From JBCCQH01 sp039024435 (GTDB lineage: Bacteria > Bacteroidota > Bacteroidia > J057 > JADKCL01), in the NCBI GenBank assembly GCA_039024435.1, contig JBCCQH010000189.1:1-6331 (forward strand): DNA of 6,331 nucleotides, read 5' to 3'. The notes under the pieces are model-generated. The model saw only the letters and a program-made list of their open reading frames with translations, was not told where the DNA came from and did not search any database. This document shows, piece after piece, positions 6,237 to 6,331 of the stretch. How positions within the stretch are numbered: position 1 is the first letter of the stretch; every line of letters starts with the position of its first letter. Position numbers and translations under genes: made by a program.

Positions 6237-6331
6237 ATGGCGCACAATGAGGACGATCTTTTCGATCTGATTAAGTCGATGACTCCGAACGAGAAAAGGT
6301 ACTTCAAGCGATTTACCCATATCTACAGCGA
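6237..6331 (+). CDS. Conserved Bacteroidota hypothetical protein, N-terminal 31 codons, cut by window edge
   Basis: From the ATG at 6237 the frame is open to the window end. It begins MAHNEDDLFDLIKSMTPNEK and continues RYFKRFTHIYS. The pattern LF.LIKS(L/M)(T/S)..EKRYFK.F resembles the N-terminus of a family of roughly 500-residue proteins that I know only from Bacteroidota and that have no assigned function; this comes from memory of the family. The short segment is acidic at first, then strongly basic and aromatic, and is predicted helical. No Shine-Dalgarno sequence precedes it. It is divergent from the CHAT gene, separated by 369 bases. Only about a sixteenth of the expected protein is visible. 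Confidence 0.72.
   Translation, partial: MAHNEDDLFDLIKSMTPNEKRYFKRFTHIYS

Noticed and set aside
5965..6307. Open frames on both strands across the divergent intergenic region (101 codons each)
   Set aside because: The minus-strand frame overlaps the conserved start of the gene at 6237. The plus-strand frame ends inside that gene in another phase. Neither translation looks like a protein family.
1..6331. CRISPR array, tRNA, rRNA or riboswitch
   Set aside because: I saw no regularly spaced repeats, no tRNA-like cloverleaf and no rRNA-like sequence on either strand.

Overview
The window looks like chromosomal DNA from a member of the Bacteroidota. The main reason is a large secreted protease that ends in a type A sorting domain of the type IX secretion system (T9SS), which is confined to that phylum. 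Supporting signs are a short open reading frame at the right edge that resembles a conserved Bacteroidota-only hypothetical protein, a CHAT protein with the N-terminal style common in that phylum, and no clear Shine-Dalgarno sequences before the starts. The GC-rich coding sequence would suit a marine or soil Saprospiria/Lewinella-like lineage, but that placement is a guess.

Layout, left to right. Positions 1-170 (minus) hold the N-terminal 56 residues of an IS1595/ISXO2-type transposase, cut by the window edge. Positions 171-535 are non-coding, with weak repeats and no convincing promoter. Positions 536-4150 (plus) encode a 1204-residue multidomain S8 subtilisin-like protease: signal peptide, long propeptide, Kp43-type catalytic domain, jelly-roll, Ig-like, fibronectin III, CARDB-like and MAM-like modules, then the T9SS sorting domain. 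A strong hairpin plus T-tract at 4196-4228 ends that transcript. Positions 4302-5867 (minus, convergent) encode a 521-residue CHAT (caspase-like) protein with one membrane helix and an unrecognised C-terminal region. Positions 5868-6236 are a divergent intergenic region with several small palindromes. Positions 6237-6331 (plus) carry the first 31 codons of a Bacteroidota-type hypothetical protein.

The genes do not form one operon. The protease is a stand-alone exported enzyme, probably for extracellular protein degradation. The CHAT gene is convergent with it and divergent from the right-edge gene, so only the latter two could share a control region. The most interesting item is the CHAT protein: an apparently intact His/Cys caspase-like domain on the cytoplasmic side, joined through one transmembrane helix to an orphan domain predicted to lie across the membrane. 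This suggests a membrane-linked signalling or self-cleavage device.
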